A program made the translations under genes and the position numbers. The notes beneath the pieces were generated by a model, which had not been told where the DNA came from, searched no databases, and saw only the letters and a program-made list of their open reading frames with translations. 29,378 nucleotides of DNA from an uncultured Kiritimatiellota bacterium. GTDB taxonomy: Bacteria > Verrucomicrobiota > Kiritimatiellia > RFP12 > UBA1067. Of this stretch, positions 1 through 7,589 are shown in pieces; within the stretch, counting starts at the first letter, position 1, and every line of letters begins with the position of its first letter. Location: contig CAKURH010000046.1 in the NCBI GenBank assembly GCA_934675625.1, forward strand, positions 1 through 29,378, in the 5' to 3' direction.

Positions 1-265
1 GCCCGTCCGCCTTCGCCGCCGCCGCAAGCGCATCGTCGAAGTTCCGCACGTCGCCGGGGCACGCCACGACCTGGCCGAGGCCCATCCCCCTCTCAACCTC
101 TCCGCTTCTCAGCCTCTCAACCTCGTGACGAAGCTTTGCTTCGTCACGATCGCACATCACGACTGCCGCGCCGCGCGCGGCGAACTCCTGCGCGGCGAGA
201 AGCCCCATGCCGGACGCCGCACCCGTCACGACCACGACCTTGCCGTTAAACGCAATTTCCTTCAT
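1..265 (-). CDS. SDR-family oxidoreductase, N-terminal part (cut by window edge)
   Basis: This is the first ~88 codons of a short-chain dehydrogenase/reductase; the 3' end lies left of the window. Translation from the ATG at 265 begins MKEIAFNGKVVVVTGAASG, which gives the Rossmann TGxxxGxG motif (TGAASGMG, residues 14-21). An acidic residue ends beta-2 (VVMCDRDE), as in NAD-preferring SDRs, and a GDVRN segment follows. A GGAAG/AAGGG Shine-Dalgarno lies about 10 nt upstream. The helix after beta-2 carries an odd repeat-rich stretch (residues ~40-58, HEVERLRSGEVERG) encoded by the repeats at 90-148. It is the last visible gene of the leftward GH10/GH13 operon, so a sugar or polyol dehydrogenase role is likely, but the substrate is unknown. 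The catalytic YxxxK lies outside the window. Confidence 0.85.
   Translation of the reverse strand, partial: MKEIAFNGKVVVVTGAASGMGLLAAQEFAARGAAVVMCDRDEAKLRHEVERLRSGEVERGMGLGQVVACPGDVRNFDDALAAAAKADG
90..148. repeat. Direct and inverted repeats inside the partial SDR gene
   Basis: Two exact copies of the 11-mer CTCTCAACCTC lie at 90-100 and 114-124. They are directly followed by a perfect inverted repeat with arms CGTGACGAAGC (124-134) and GCTTCGTCACG (138-148) and a 3-nt loop. Everything is read in frame by the SDR gene. The unit looks like a small dispersed repeat inserted without breaking the frame; that origin is inferred. Confidence 0.7.
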
Positions 266-291
266 CTTTCAGTTCCCTTCTTCCAATCGTT

Positions 292-405
292 TCAGCATGT
301 GCCGGTCATCAGCTCCAGCAGATGGCGACGCCCCTCGGAGCCTTTCATCTGGTCGCCCGTGCGGGCGACGCACTCGCCCAGGAAAACCCTTCGCGTCATA
401 TTCAT
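292..405 (-). CDS. Possible small ORF, 37 aa
   Basis: A 37-codon ORF fills the gap between the GH13 gene (ends 426) and the partial SDR (starts 265). The ATG at 405 is preceded by AAGGGG at a suitable distance. The product starts MNMTRRVFLGECVARTGD and ends with a TGA at 292-294. It is basic to neutral with no signal peptide or membrane segment, and I do not recognise the family. Support is only its operon position and the ribosome binding site. It could equally be chance or the remains of a larger gene. Confidence 0.35.
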   Translation of the reverse strand: MNMTRRVFLGECVARTGDQMKGSEGRRHLLELMTGTC

Positions 406-425
406 CGGACAAGCCCCTTTTCTTC

Positions 426-1778
426 TCAAAGCTCGCGGACAAGAAATGCGTAGGGTTCGAGCGAGCCGATCCGCGCGCCGCCGTCCGCCGTTTTGTCCGT
501 CAGGTTCGCCGCAACGAGCACGCGGCGGTCGCCGAGGGCGCGGATGAACGCGACGATGCCGTTTCTCTCGCCATCCGTTACCCATTCCATCGAGCCGTCG
601 CACCAAATCGGATCGTTGTGGCGCATCTTCGCGAGCTTGCGAATGAGCGCGAGGCGCTTCTGCCCATCCGACTGCAGTGCCCGCGCCCAGTCCACCGTCC
701 ATGCTGCGCGCATCGGATGCTCAACCGGCGCGAGGGTCGAGTTACGCGCGTTGTCCGCAATCTCGTTTCCGTTGTAGACAAGCGGAAGGCCCTTGCGCAG
801 GAACGTCAACACGAATCCGGCGTTGCCGGCCTCGACGGGCAGCACGCGGTCGAAACGCCGATCTCCGTCGTCCGCCGCCGTGTCGTGATTGTCGAGGAAG
901 CAGAACATCAGCGCACCCTCCGGAATCTTCTCCTCGTAGGCGCGCACACGCTCCATCTGCTCAGGCAGGGATTCGCCCTTCACATGGCCGTACGTGGGGT
1001 TGCCGGGCAAGAGCGCGTTCCGCACCGTGAAGCTCCACGGCCAGGCGTAGCAGGCGTCAAACGCCTTCTCCAGCCATTCGGCCTTCGTGCCCTCGTTGAT
1101 CATCACAAGGTCGGGGTTCACCTTCTGGCACGTCGAGACGGCCTCCACCCAGAAGTCGATCGGCACATCGTCGCCGACGTCGCAGCGGAAGCCGTCGCAG
1201 CCGAGGCGCATCCAGTGGAGCATCGAGTCGATCAGGTACTTCCGCACGCCCTTCGACGCGAAGTTCACGTAGGGGAATTTCCAATAGGTCGTCTTCACCG
1301 TACCGTCGGGATTTCGCAGGAAGGCGTCGGGGAACTTGTCCTTCAGCACGTTGTTCGGGCCGCAGTGCAGGTAGACGAGATCCATGTAGACCTTCATGCC
1401 AAGGGCGTGGGCGCGGTCGTTGAACGCCTTGAAGTCAGCGTCCGTGCCGTATTCGGGGTCGATCTTGTCGTAGTCCGAGATGCGGTAGGGGTTCTTCGGG
1501 GCGTCGAAGCCGCTCCCGCGCTGACGGCGTGACCATCCCGTGCGGTCCGTGTCGCGGTCAGCCTCTACGAACGGCGTCAGGTAGACGACATCGACACCGA
1601 GCGAACGGACATGTTCAAGCATCTTCGTCGCGGCCCTGAAGTTCCCATCGCGCGTGAAGTTGCGCAAGACAATCTGGTAGACGGTCGCGCGCTTGAGGTA
1701 GTCGGGCGTCGGGCGCATCGCCGCCGGAAGAGGAGCGGCCAGTGCACCGAGCACAAGTGCCATGAGAAGAGACTTCAT
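426..1778 (-). CDS. Secreted GH13 alpha-amylase family enzyme
   Basis: This 450-aa enzyme has an N-terminal signal peptide (MKSLLMALVLGALAAPLPAA). It is a retaining (beta/alpha)8 hydrolase that acts on alpha-glucans or related alpha-linked oligosaccharides outside the cytoplasm. All four GH13 regions are visible: D133-LVYL-H138, GFRCD with nucleophile D200, MINEG with acid/base E229, and FLDNHD with N297-H298-D299. A short C-terminal beta-domain ends in EPYAFLVREL. The ATG is preceded by AAGGAA. The gene lies 23 nt after GH10 and is probably co-transcribed with it. The subfamily and the exact bond cleaved cannot be read from sequence alone. An alpha-glucanase beside a xylanase suggests mixed plant polysaccharide use. 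Confidence 0.93.
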   Translation of the reverse strand: MKSLLMALVLGALAAPLPAAMRPTPDYLKRATVYQIVLRNFTRDGNFRAATKMLEHVRSLGVDVVYLTPFVEADRDTDRTGWSRRQRGSGFDAPKNPYRISDYDKIDPEYGTDADFKAFNDRAHALGMKVYMDLVYLHCGPNNVLKDKFPDAFLRNPDGTVKTTYWKFPYVNFASKGVRKYLIDSMLHWMRLGCDGFRCDVGDDVPIDFWVEAVSTCQKVNPDLVMINEGTKAEWLEKAFDACYAWPWSFTVRNALLPGNPTYGHVKGESLPEQMERVRAYEEKIPEGALMFCFLDNHDTAADDGDRRFDRVLPVEAGNAGFVLTFLRKGLPLVYNGNEIADNARNSTLAPVEHPMRAAWTVDWARALQSDGQKRLALIRKLAKMRHNDPIWCDGSMEWVTDGERNGIVAFIRALGDRRVLVAANLTDKTADGGARIGSLEPYAFLVREL

Positions 1779-1801
1779 ATCGGGTTCCTTTTGTCTTTTT
1801 G

Positions 1802-3388
1802 TTATTTCACCTCAACGAGCTTCGTCGCCGTTTTGCCGTCCGCGCCCGTCCAGGAAAGGCGGTAGCGGCCGCGGAAGCCCCGGAACGCGACCGTGCCGTT
1901 CGCGTCCGCCGCGACGGACAGATTCGTGCGCCACTCGCGGTTGATGAGCTCGTCGAGCGCGTCGTAGGCGGGCTTCTTCTCCATCTCGCGCGTGAAGAGG
2001 CCCGAGACGAGCGGCTCGCCCGCCACGCCCGCGCCGTCCACCGTGTTCCACCACGTGATGCCCATCGTCTTCGGATGCGCGAACCACGCGCGGTAAATGT
2101 TCCGCACGAGCACAGCCTGAATCTTGCGCGACGTGTCGTCCACGCCCGGCGCGGCGATCGTCACTTCCGAGACGTGTAGCGGCTTGCCGGTCTTCGCCAT
2201 CAGGTCGAGGCGTTCGCGGATAATCTGCGGCGACCCGACCCAGTTCACGTCCGTCGCACCCTGCGCGAGGCGATGACAGGCGTTCGTGTTGAAGATGTGC
2301 ATCTGGCAGCCGACGAGATCGATGCGCGCCCCCTCCTGCTCCAAGTCGCGCACCTGTGCGAGGAAATCGGGCGAAATGTTGAAGTCGTTGATCGCAAACT
2401 TTGCGGACGACGCGATCTTCTCCTTCGCGTCCAACAACGCGTGGAGCGGATAGTCCCCCGGCATGAGGCCGTACATGCTGAACCAATAGCCAAGCCCCGT
2501 GCGGGACTTGCGGTAGCGCGCCCAGTCCATCGAACTTTCATTCACGACGTCCCAGCTGTCCACGACTTCGCCGAACCGCGCCGCGACATCGGCGACGCGC
2601 TTGCGGAAGAGCCGCCGCAGGTTTGCCGCATAGACAGGCGACTTCCGTTCGAGTGCGCGTTCGTCGAGCGCCTTATACCGCTCACGCCACGCGCGCGCGG
2701 CGCGGCCCATGTACCCCATGTTCCAACCCTGTCCGCACGGCTCCCAACCGTAATCCGTCGAATGACGCGGAATGCCGATTTCGTCAAAGACGCGCTTCTC
2801 GTTTTCGGGACAGTACCAGTCGTAGATCCAATAGGGCTTCGCGTTGCCCCAAATGAGGATGTGTCCGTGAACGGCGACATCCTTCGCCTTGAGGAAGTCG
2901 ATGACCGGGGCGGACGCGGGACGCCGCCAATAGCGGTCGGCCATCGCCTCGTCGCGCGTGAGCCCGTTCCAGTAGCGTTCCTCTTCGCGATAGTTCCCGT
3001 CGAAGCGGAACGCCCCCGGCGTCGGCTCGTGGTCGATCCAGTAGAACGAGACGGTCGCCTGATTGAAAAGCCCGCCCTTCCCGTAGCTCGCCTTATAGGC
3101 ATCGTTGTAGGCGGTCTTGCCGAGCTGGTTGAAGTTGAAGATGTGCGCGCCGAAGCGGAAGTCATGCGTCAGCTGCTCGACCTTCACGACCGTGCCGGAC
3201 GGCGCGGCGATCTCGACCGAGGCATCCGCCTTGCGGTTCTTCTCGATATCCGCGTCAATCCGTGCCTGTTCCGCGTCGTTCCAGATTGCCCAATACTTGT
3301 CGGACATGACTGACTTGTCGATGCCCTGCGCAACGGAAACCGCCACCGCCACCGTAAAGAATGCAATCCTCTGCCGATTCAAAATCAT
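1802..3388 (-). CDS. Secreted GH10 endo-beta-1,4-xylanase
   Basis: This 528-aa GH10 enzyme has an N-terminal hydrophobic signal segment (residues ~5-20). GH10 enzymes hydrolyse beta-1,4-xylan with retention. Visible signatures are HGHILIW (residues 174-180), WDVVNES with acid/base E284, and HVSEVTI with nucleophile E408, followed by GITWWNTVDG. A region of ~60 residues precedes the barrel, and a short beta-domain (residues ~490-528) follows it. The ATG has a clear AGGAG 8 nt upstream. It lies 24 nt after an SDR gene and 23 nt before GH13, inside the leftward operon divergent from the XylR-like regulator, which fits xylan induction. Inserts around residues 185-250 make it longer than a minimal GH10 domain. 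Confidence 0.95.
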   Translation of the reverse strand: MILNRQRIAFFTVAVAVSVAQGIDKSVMSDKYWAIWNDAEQARIDADIEKNRKADASVEIAAPSGTVVKVEQLTHDFRFGAHIFNFNQLGKTAYNDAYKASYGKGGLFNQATVSFYWIDHEPTPGAFRFDGNYREEERYWNGLTRDEAMADRYWRRPASAPVIDFLKAKDVAVHGHILIWGNAKPYWIYDWYCPENEKRVFDEIGIPRHSTDYGWEPCGQGWNMGYMGRAARAWRERYKALDERALERKSPVYAANLRRLFRKRVADVAARFGEVVDSWDVVNESSMDWARYRKSRTGLGYWFSMYGLMPGDYPLHALLDAKEKIASSAKFAINDFNISPDFLAQVRDLEQEGARIDLVGCQMHIFNTNACHRLAQGATDVNWVGSPQIIRERLDLMAKTGKPLHVSEVTIAAPGVDDTSRKIQAVLVRNIYRAWFAHPKTMGITWWNTVDGAGVAGEPLVSGLFTREMEKKPAYDALDELINREWRTNLSVAADANGTVAFRGFRGRYRLSWTGADGKTATKLVEVK

Positions 3389-3412
3389 TTCAGTTTCTCC
3401 TTTCTGATCTCG

Positions 3413-4180
3413 TTACATATCGCAGTTATGCGGGCCGAGGATGCGTCCGCCCTCGACAGGGATGTCAACACCCGTGATGAAGCCCGATTCGTCCGCCGTC
3501 AGGAAGACGATGGCGCGCGCCATTTCGTCCGCCGAGCCCTCGCGTCCGATCCATGTGCCGGGCGTCGGCTTGACCTCGCCGACGGCCACCATGCCGGGCG
3601 AGACGCAGTTGACGGTAATGCCCCGCTTCGCGTTTTCCATCGCAAGCGTCTTCGTCAGCATGATCAGCCCCGCCTTGGCCGTCGCGTAGTCGGCATAGCC
3701 GGGAAGCCCCGCCTCACCGGCGATGGACGTCAGGATGACGATGCGCCCGTAGCCACGCTTCAGCATGTCCGGCAGAACGGCTTGCGTGACATGGAAAACG
3801 CCATCCACGTCAATGTCAAGGAGCCGCTTCCACTCAATCGGCGCCATCTCCTCGAACCGCTGACGGCCCTTCACGTCACGATGCTCCCAGACGCCCGCGT
3901 TGTTGACGAGAATGTCGATTCGGCCGAAGTCGGCCACCGCCGTCCGCACGGCGGCGAAGACGCTGTCGCGCACTGTGACGTCCATCGCGTAGGCGCGGAT
4001 ATCCGCCCCCTCGGCGACAAGTGGCGCGACGCGCTCGGCGACACGTTCCGCCGAGAGATCGCAAGCCGCAATCCGAACGCCGTGCGCCGCCAACCGGCGG
4101 CAGACGGCGAAGCCGATGTTGCCCGCCGCGCCCGTCACGAACGCCACGCGACCGTCAAATGTGCAAATGTTTGAGTCCAT
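3413..4180 (-). CDS. SDR-family NAD(P)-dependent oxidoreductase
   Basis: This 255-aa classical SDR has the nucleotide-binding TGAAGNIG (residues 16-23), D41 after beta-2 (favouring NAD), NNAG (93-96), S152 and the catalytic YATAK (Y165, K169), so all catalytic residues are present. SDRs of this class oxidise or reduce sugars, polyols, uronates or keto-acids; the substrate here is not evident. I chose the ATG at 4180, which overlaps the stop of the upstream quinone oxidoreductase as TGATG with GGAGG just before it, rather than the in-frame GTG one codon earlier. The coupling shows co-expression with the PIG3-type gene. It is the second SDR of this operon, so two redox steps may follow xylan or uronate breakdown. 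Confidence 0.9.
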   Translation of the reverse strand: MDSNICTFDGRVAFVTGAAGNIGFAVCRRLAAHGVRIAACDLSAERVAERVAPLVAEGADIRAYAMDVTVRDSVFAAVRTAVADFGRIDILVNNAGVWEHRDVKGRQRFEEMAPIEWKRLLDIDVDGVFHVTQAVLPDMLKRGYGRIVILTSIAGEAGLPGYADYATAKAGLIMLTKTLAMENAKRGITVNCVSPGMVAVGEVKPTPGTWIGREGSADEMARAIVFLTADESGFITGVDIPVEGGRILGPHNCDM

Positions 4181-5139
4181 CACGCGACCTCCAACACAAC
4201 CTTGCCGCGATTCTCGCCGCGCTCCAGGATCGCGTGGGCCTCGGCGGCGGCGGTGATCGGCAGAACCTTATGGATGAACGGCGCGAACTGCCGCGCCTCG
4301 AACGCGGGCCACACGTCGCGGACGAGCCCCGCGAGGATCGCCGCCTTCTCGGCAGGGGTGCGGCTGCGCAGCGTCGAGCCGATGACGCGCAGGTTCTTCC
4401 GCCAGAGCAGGTTCACGTCGAGCGTCGTCTCCGGCCCCGCCATCGAGGCGAGCGAGATCCAGCGCCCGCGGTACGGCATCGTCGCGATGCACTTGCCCAT
4501 GAGCGGGCCGCCCACCGGGTCGATCGCGACGTCCGGCGGATTCGCCGCGAGCGCGGCCACGAGGTCGTCCGCGAAGCGGTTCACCGTCACGTCCGCGCCG
4601 ACTTCGCGGCAGAACGCGCCGTTCGCGTCCGAGGCGACCTGCGCGACAACCCTCGCGCCGAAGACGTGCTTCGCGAGCTGGATGGACGCGAGGCCGAGCC
4701 CGCCCTCGCCGCCGTTGATGAAGAACGTCTTGCCCGGCTGGATCTCGCCGACGAGCTTCAGGTTGAGGTAGGCGGTCGCGTAGACCTCCGGGATGCCCGC
4801 CGCCTCGGCGTAGCCGAAGCCCTTCGGGAGCGGCATGACCATGCCCTCCGGCACGACGACCTGCTCGGCGTAGCCGCCGCCCCCGAGGAGCGCGCAGACC
4901 TTGTCGCCGGGCCTGAAGCGCCCGTTCGGCGGGGCCTCGAGGACGACGCCCGCGCATTCGAGGCCGGGCCAGAGCGGCCAGCCCTCCGGCGGCGCGTAGA
5001 TGCCCTGTCGCTGCATGAGGTCGGCGCGGTTGAGGGCGCAGGCCCGGACGGCGATCTTCACGTCGAACTCGGCGTGGCACACGGGGTCGGGCACGTCCTT
5101 CCAGACGAATTCCTTGTTTTCAAGACACATGGCTTTCAT
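4180..5139 (-). CDS. NAD(P)H quinone oxidoreductase, PIG3-type medium-chain reductase
   Basis: This 319-aa zinc-free medium-chain dehydrogenase/reductase has an N-terminal GroES-like domain (NRADLMQRQGIYAPP, GLECAGVV, GDKVCALLGGGGYAEQ). A Rossmann domain follows with GGEGGLGLASIQLAKH (residues ~145-160) and IDPVGGPLMGKCI. The GSTLRSRTPAEKAAI segment is typical of the PIG3/TP53I3 quinone reductase group. These enzymes reduce quinones or enones with NADPH. An AAAGGA ribosome site precedes the ATG. Its stop overlaps the next SDR start, and a 230-bp repeat-rich gap separates it from the MFS gene upstream, so it may or may not share that transcript. The role in carbohydrate use is unclear; disposal of reactive aldehydes or redox balance is possible. 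Confidence 0.88.
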   Translation of the reverse strand: MKAMCLENKEFVWKDVPDPVCHAEFDVKIAVRACALNRADLMQRQGIYAPPEGWPLWPGLECAGVVLEAPPNGRFRPGDKVCALLGGGGYAEQVVVPEGMVMPLPKGFGYAEAAGIPEVYATAYLNLKLVGEIQPGKTFFINGGEGGLGLASIQLAKHVFGARVVAQVASDANGAFCREVGADVTVNRFADDLVAALAANPPDVAIDPVGGPLMGKCIATMPYRGRWISLASMAGPETTLDVNLLWRKNLRVIGSTLRSRTPAEKAAILAGLVRDVWPAFEARQFAPFIHKVLPITAAAEAHAILERGENRGKVVLEVA

Positions 5140-5185
5140 GTCGATGATCCTTTCTTGCTGTTGCTGTCAGACGTTTGAGTTTTCA

Positions 5186-5229
5186 CCACGGAAAGGGAAG
5201 AAGCGGGCTCCGCCCGGCACGGAAAGCGG
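5186..5229 (+). repeat. Dispersed repeat, copy 1, with internal hairpin
   Basis: The unit runs from CCACGGAAAGGG through a CGGGC-TCC-GCCCG hairpin to GGCACGGAAAG. The same unit occurs inverted at 5381-5424, so the pair bounds a ~150-bp segment. It lies in the 230-bp non-coding gap (5140-5369) between the PIG3 and MFS genes. I see no gene in that gap. The hairpins could act as transcription attenuators, but no T-run follows. Confidence 0.6.
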
Positions 5230-5311
5230 TTGGCGAAGAAATCGCTTTGCACGGCAAACCGGCAGATGCCAAGCCATATGAGATGGGCTGTCCCCCAAAC
5301 GGCTCTGCGGA

Positions 5312-5324
5312 CTCTGCGTGAAAC
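5312..5324. repeat. CTCTGCGTGAAAC dispersed motif (first of three)
   Basis: The exact 13-mer CTCTGCGTGAAAC occurs at 5312-5324, 5490-5502 and 7856-7868, always beside CTCTGCGG- or TCTGCGAA-like words. It marks degenerate copies of one dispersed element: twice around the MFS gene end and once in the intergenic region before the XylR-like regulator. Confidence 0.55.
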
Positions 5325-5369
5325 AGAACCGGAACGCGGGAATAGAAGCGGCTGAACGAACCGAAGGTC

Positions 5370-6716
5370 TCATTTCCCCAGCCCTTTCCGTGCCGCCCGA
5401 AGGGCGCTTCCTCCCCTTCCGTGGTCTTTGTCTCGCGCAGGGCCGCTGAGTTCGCAGATCTTCGTCGCTCCGCTCTGCGGGCTCCGCGCCTCTGCGTGAA
5501 ACTCGCCCGAGACACGGTCGCGGTTGAATGTGACAAGCCTTGCCAGCAGAACGACGAGCGCCGCCGCAAGGGTGAAGAGCGCGAGCGCGGCCATCGAGGC
5601 ACGGTCGCCGAAACGGTTGATCATCCAGCCCTGCACGAGCGGCCCCGGCGCCCCCAGCAGGCAGCCGCCGCAGCCAAAAAGCCCGACCGAAAAGGCACGG
5701 TAGCGCGGATTGACGACATCCAGAAGCGAGGCGTAAAGATTGGAGTCGTAGACGCCTGTCGCAAAGCCAAAGGCGAAAACCGCACCGCACAGGATCACGA
5801 GATTCCCCGTGAACGCCGCAATCAGGACAAACGGAATCGTCAGCAGAAGTCCCACAAAGTTCGTCTCCAGCCGCACGCCCGGACGCCGCGCGCGCAGGCG
5901 ATCGGAAACGACGCCCGCCAGCACCACGCCGGAGATCGCGCCGAGGTAGAACCAGAACGTGCCGTTGAACGAGGCGGCGGCATGATCCAAGGCCATCGTC
6001 TTTTCCATGAACGTCACCGCCCATGTCTTGAAACTGTTCGTCGCATAGAAATAAAGGCCGAGCGCCAGCATCAGGAGCAGTGCCGTCGGCTTGCCGAAAA
6101 AGCCACTGACGGCCGCCCGGATTGAAGGGTGCGACGCGACCGGCTGCGGCGTGTCGCGCAGGAATTTCGCGAGGACAAGCGCCCACACGAGACCGAGCGC
6201 GCCCAGCCCCTTGAACGCCCAGCGCCAGCCGCCGGGCGCCAAGCCCGTCAGCGTGCCGCCCAGGCACGCGCAAACGACGATGCCGATGTAGAACGTCGTC
6301 TGGTAGACGGCAAAGGCACGCGAACGCGTCTCCACGTGAAGCTGGCCGATCAGCGAGGAGTTCGACGGCGGCATCAGCGACTGGCCGAGCGCGTTGACGA
6401 TGCCGTAGGCGACGAACAGGAGAAGGAAGCCCTCGGCAAAGCCCGTCGCCAACACGGCGGCGGAAAAGACGGCCATGCCGATGACAATCGTCCATTTGCG
6501 CCGGAAGAAGTCGGCGAAGAAGCCCGCAACCGGCACCATCAGTCCGAAGGTCGCGAAGAACGCCGTCGCCACGGCGCCCTGCGCCGCCGGCGAGAGCCGC
6601 AGGTCAGCGCCAATCGCAGGCAGAACCGCCCCGTAGACGTTGCGCGTCCCCTGCGCGAGGAAATACGCGGCGGATACGAGCGCCAACAGAGTCCATTTGT
6701 AATCGACCCTCTTCAT
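5370..6716 (-). CDS. MFS transporter with repeat-derived C-terminal tail
   Basis: This 448-aa major facilitator has about 12 hydrophobic segments in two halves (residues ~8-200 and ~215-400). The loop between segments 2 and 3 carries a degenerate signature (GFFADFFRRKWTI), and a GVVSDRLRARRPG loop is seen in the second half. It likely moves a small organic acid or sugar through the inner membrane by proton coupling; the substrate is not readable. GGAAGG precedes the ATG. It starts 12 nt after the dehydroquinase-like gene, so the two share a transcript. The last ~44 residues (from EFHAEARS to KGLGK) are encoded by dispersed repeat sequence and are polar and basic, unlike normal MFS C-termini. 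The original stop was probably lost when the repeat inserted. Confidence 0.88.
   Translation of the reverse strand: MKRVDYKWTLLALVSAAYFLAQGTRNVYGAVLPAIGADLRLSPAAQGAVATAFFATFGLMVPVAGFFADFFRRKWTIVIGMAVFSAAVLATGFAEGFLLLFVAYGIVNALGQSLMPPSNSSLIGQLHVETRSRAFAVYQTTFYIGIVVCACLGGTLTGLAPGGWRWAFKGLGALGLVWALVLAKFLRDTPQPVASHPSIRAAVSGFFGKPTALLLMLALGLYFYATNSFKTWAVTFMEKTMALDHAAASFNGTFWFYLGAISGVVLAGVVSDRLRARRPGVRLETNFVGLLLTIPFVLIAAFTGNLVILCGAVFAFGFATGVYDSNLYASLLDVVNPRYRAFSVGLFGCGGCLLGAPGPLVQGWMINRFGDRASMAALALFTLAAALVVLLARLVTFNRDRVSGEFHAEARSPQSGATKICELSGPARDKDHGRGGSALRAARKGLGK
5381..5424 (-). repeat. Dispersed repeat, copy 2 (inverted), inside the MFS reading frame
   Basis: This is the reverse-orientation copy of the 5186-5229 unit, with an internal GCCC-GAA-GGGC hairpin. 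It is translated as part of the C-terminal tail of the MFS gene, which makes that tail repeat-derived rather than part of the transporter fold. Confidence 0.6.
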
Positions 6717-6728
6717 CTTGCGCCCTTC

Positions 6729-7514
6729 CTACGCCACATCGTCCGGCATCTGCCACGCGATGGCGGCGGCAGCCTTCTTGAAGTTGCGAATCGTCGGCTG
6801 GTTGTAGGGCGTTCCCGCGAGATAGTCATGGACGGCGAATTCAATGGCACAGCCGAAGTGCGGCCCCAAAAAACGCTGCATCCGCCCGTACTGGCCGCCG
6901 GCGAGAAAGACCCACGGCGTTTTCATTTCCGTGCGCAGCCGCGTCATCGCCCGCACGCCCTCGACAAACGCCTCGGACGTATCCATCATCGTGACGAGCT
7001 TGACGACATCCGCACCGCGCGCCGCTTCCATCTGCAGCTGCGCGACGATTTCGTCCGCCGTGCGCGCGCGGTCGAGGATGTGCGACGACAGAATCACCTT
7101 CGCGCCCAAGCGGTGGACTTCGCCGATTACCGCGCGCTGGCGCGCGACAGCCGCTTCGTCCGTCGCAATCTGCAGGGGCGACGGACAGTAGAGGTCGGCC
7201 ATGACGTCCACGAATTCCGCGCCCGCCTCGGCCGCCGTCAGGAGCGAGGCCATGCGCGCCTCGTCGTCCGCGCCCAGGAACTCATCCTCACGGTAGTCCG
7301 TGAACATGAACGGCAGCGGTACGGACGAGACGATCTCGCGAAAGCCCGCGAGCGTCCGCGCGGCGACGGGGAAGCGGTTGAGTTCGACCGTCACGCCGTC
7401 CGCCCCGGCGTCCAAAGCCGTCCGCGCCAGCGCAACGGCTTCGTCAACCGAAGCCGGCCGGCACAAGAGCGAAATGGCGCCACTGGGGCACGACAAAAAT
7501 GACCTTCCTTTCAT
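6729..7514 (-). CDS. Type I 3-dehydroquinate dehydratase-like (beta/alpha)8 enzyme
   Basis: This 261-aa protein resembles class I dehydroquinase, which forms a Schiff base with its substrate. Aligned by eye, the catalytic His is H145 (VILSSHIL), the Schiff-base Lys is K172 (ADVVKLV), and an Arg matching the substrate-binding one is R214 in GGQYGRMQR. The usual Glu in the IDLEL strand appears replaced (VDVMAD, M105), and the ExRxD motif reads ELN, so substrate use may differ from the shikimate pathway. I chose the ATG at 7514 over the upstream ATG at 7556 because homology begins there and a TATACT box lies 10 nt upstream. It heads an operon with an MFS transporter. It could serve quinate/shikimate breakdown or be an aldolase-like sugar-acid enzyme. 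Confidence 0.75.
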   Translation of the reverse strand: MKGRSFLSCPSGAISLLCRPASVDEAVALARTALDAGADGVTVELNRFPVAARTLAGFREIVSSVPLPFMFTDYREDEFLGADDEARMASLLTAAEAGAEFVDVMADLYCPSPLQIATDEAAVARQRAVIGEVHRLGAKVILSSHILDRARTADEIVAQLQMEAARGADVVKLVTMMDTSEAFVEGVRAMTRLRTEMKTPWVFLAGGQYGRMQRFLGPHFGCAIEFAVHDYLAGTPYNQPTIRNFKKAAAAIAWQMPDDVA

Positions 7515-7524
7515 CACGGCGGGA

Positions 7525-7533
7525 AGTATATCA
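7525..7533 (-). promoter_or_regulatory. Extended -10 promoter of the dehydroquinase/MFS operon
   Basis: On the minus strand TGATATACT (TATACT at 7525-7530) ends 10 nt before the ATG at 7514. No Shine-Dalgarno lies between, so the transcript is probably leaderless or nearly so. The -35 position (about 7548-7553) is weak, which fits an activator-dependent or extended -10 promoter. Confidence 0.6.
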
Positions 7534-7556
7534 TTTCCACGCGCCGAATACCTCAT

Positions 7557-7580
7557 TTTAACTCTACTATTTATCTCACT
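7557..7580. promoter_or_regulatory. Candidate direct-repeat operator for the XylR-like regulator
   Basis: Two similar words, TTTAACTCTACT (7557-7568) and TTTATCTCACT (7570-7580), lie 13 nt apart in an AT-rich patch just upstream of the -35 position of the dehydroquinase promoter. AraC-type regulators bind such direct repeats. Assignment to the neighbouring regulator is inferred. Confidence 0.3.
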
Positions 7581-7589
7581 TTACGCCTA

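Noticed and set aside
207..1532. 441-codon plus-strand frame
   Set aside because: Antisense shadow of the GH13 gene.
5140..5369. Rho-independent terminator between MFS and PIG3
   Set aside because: Hairpins exist in the repeats but no T-run follows on either strand, so a terminator is not supported.
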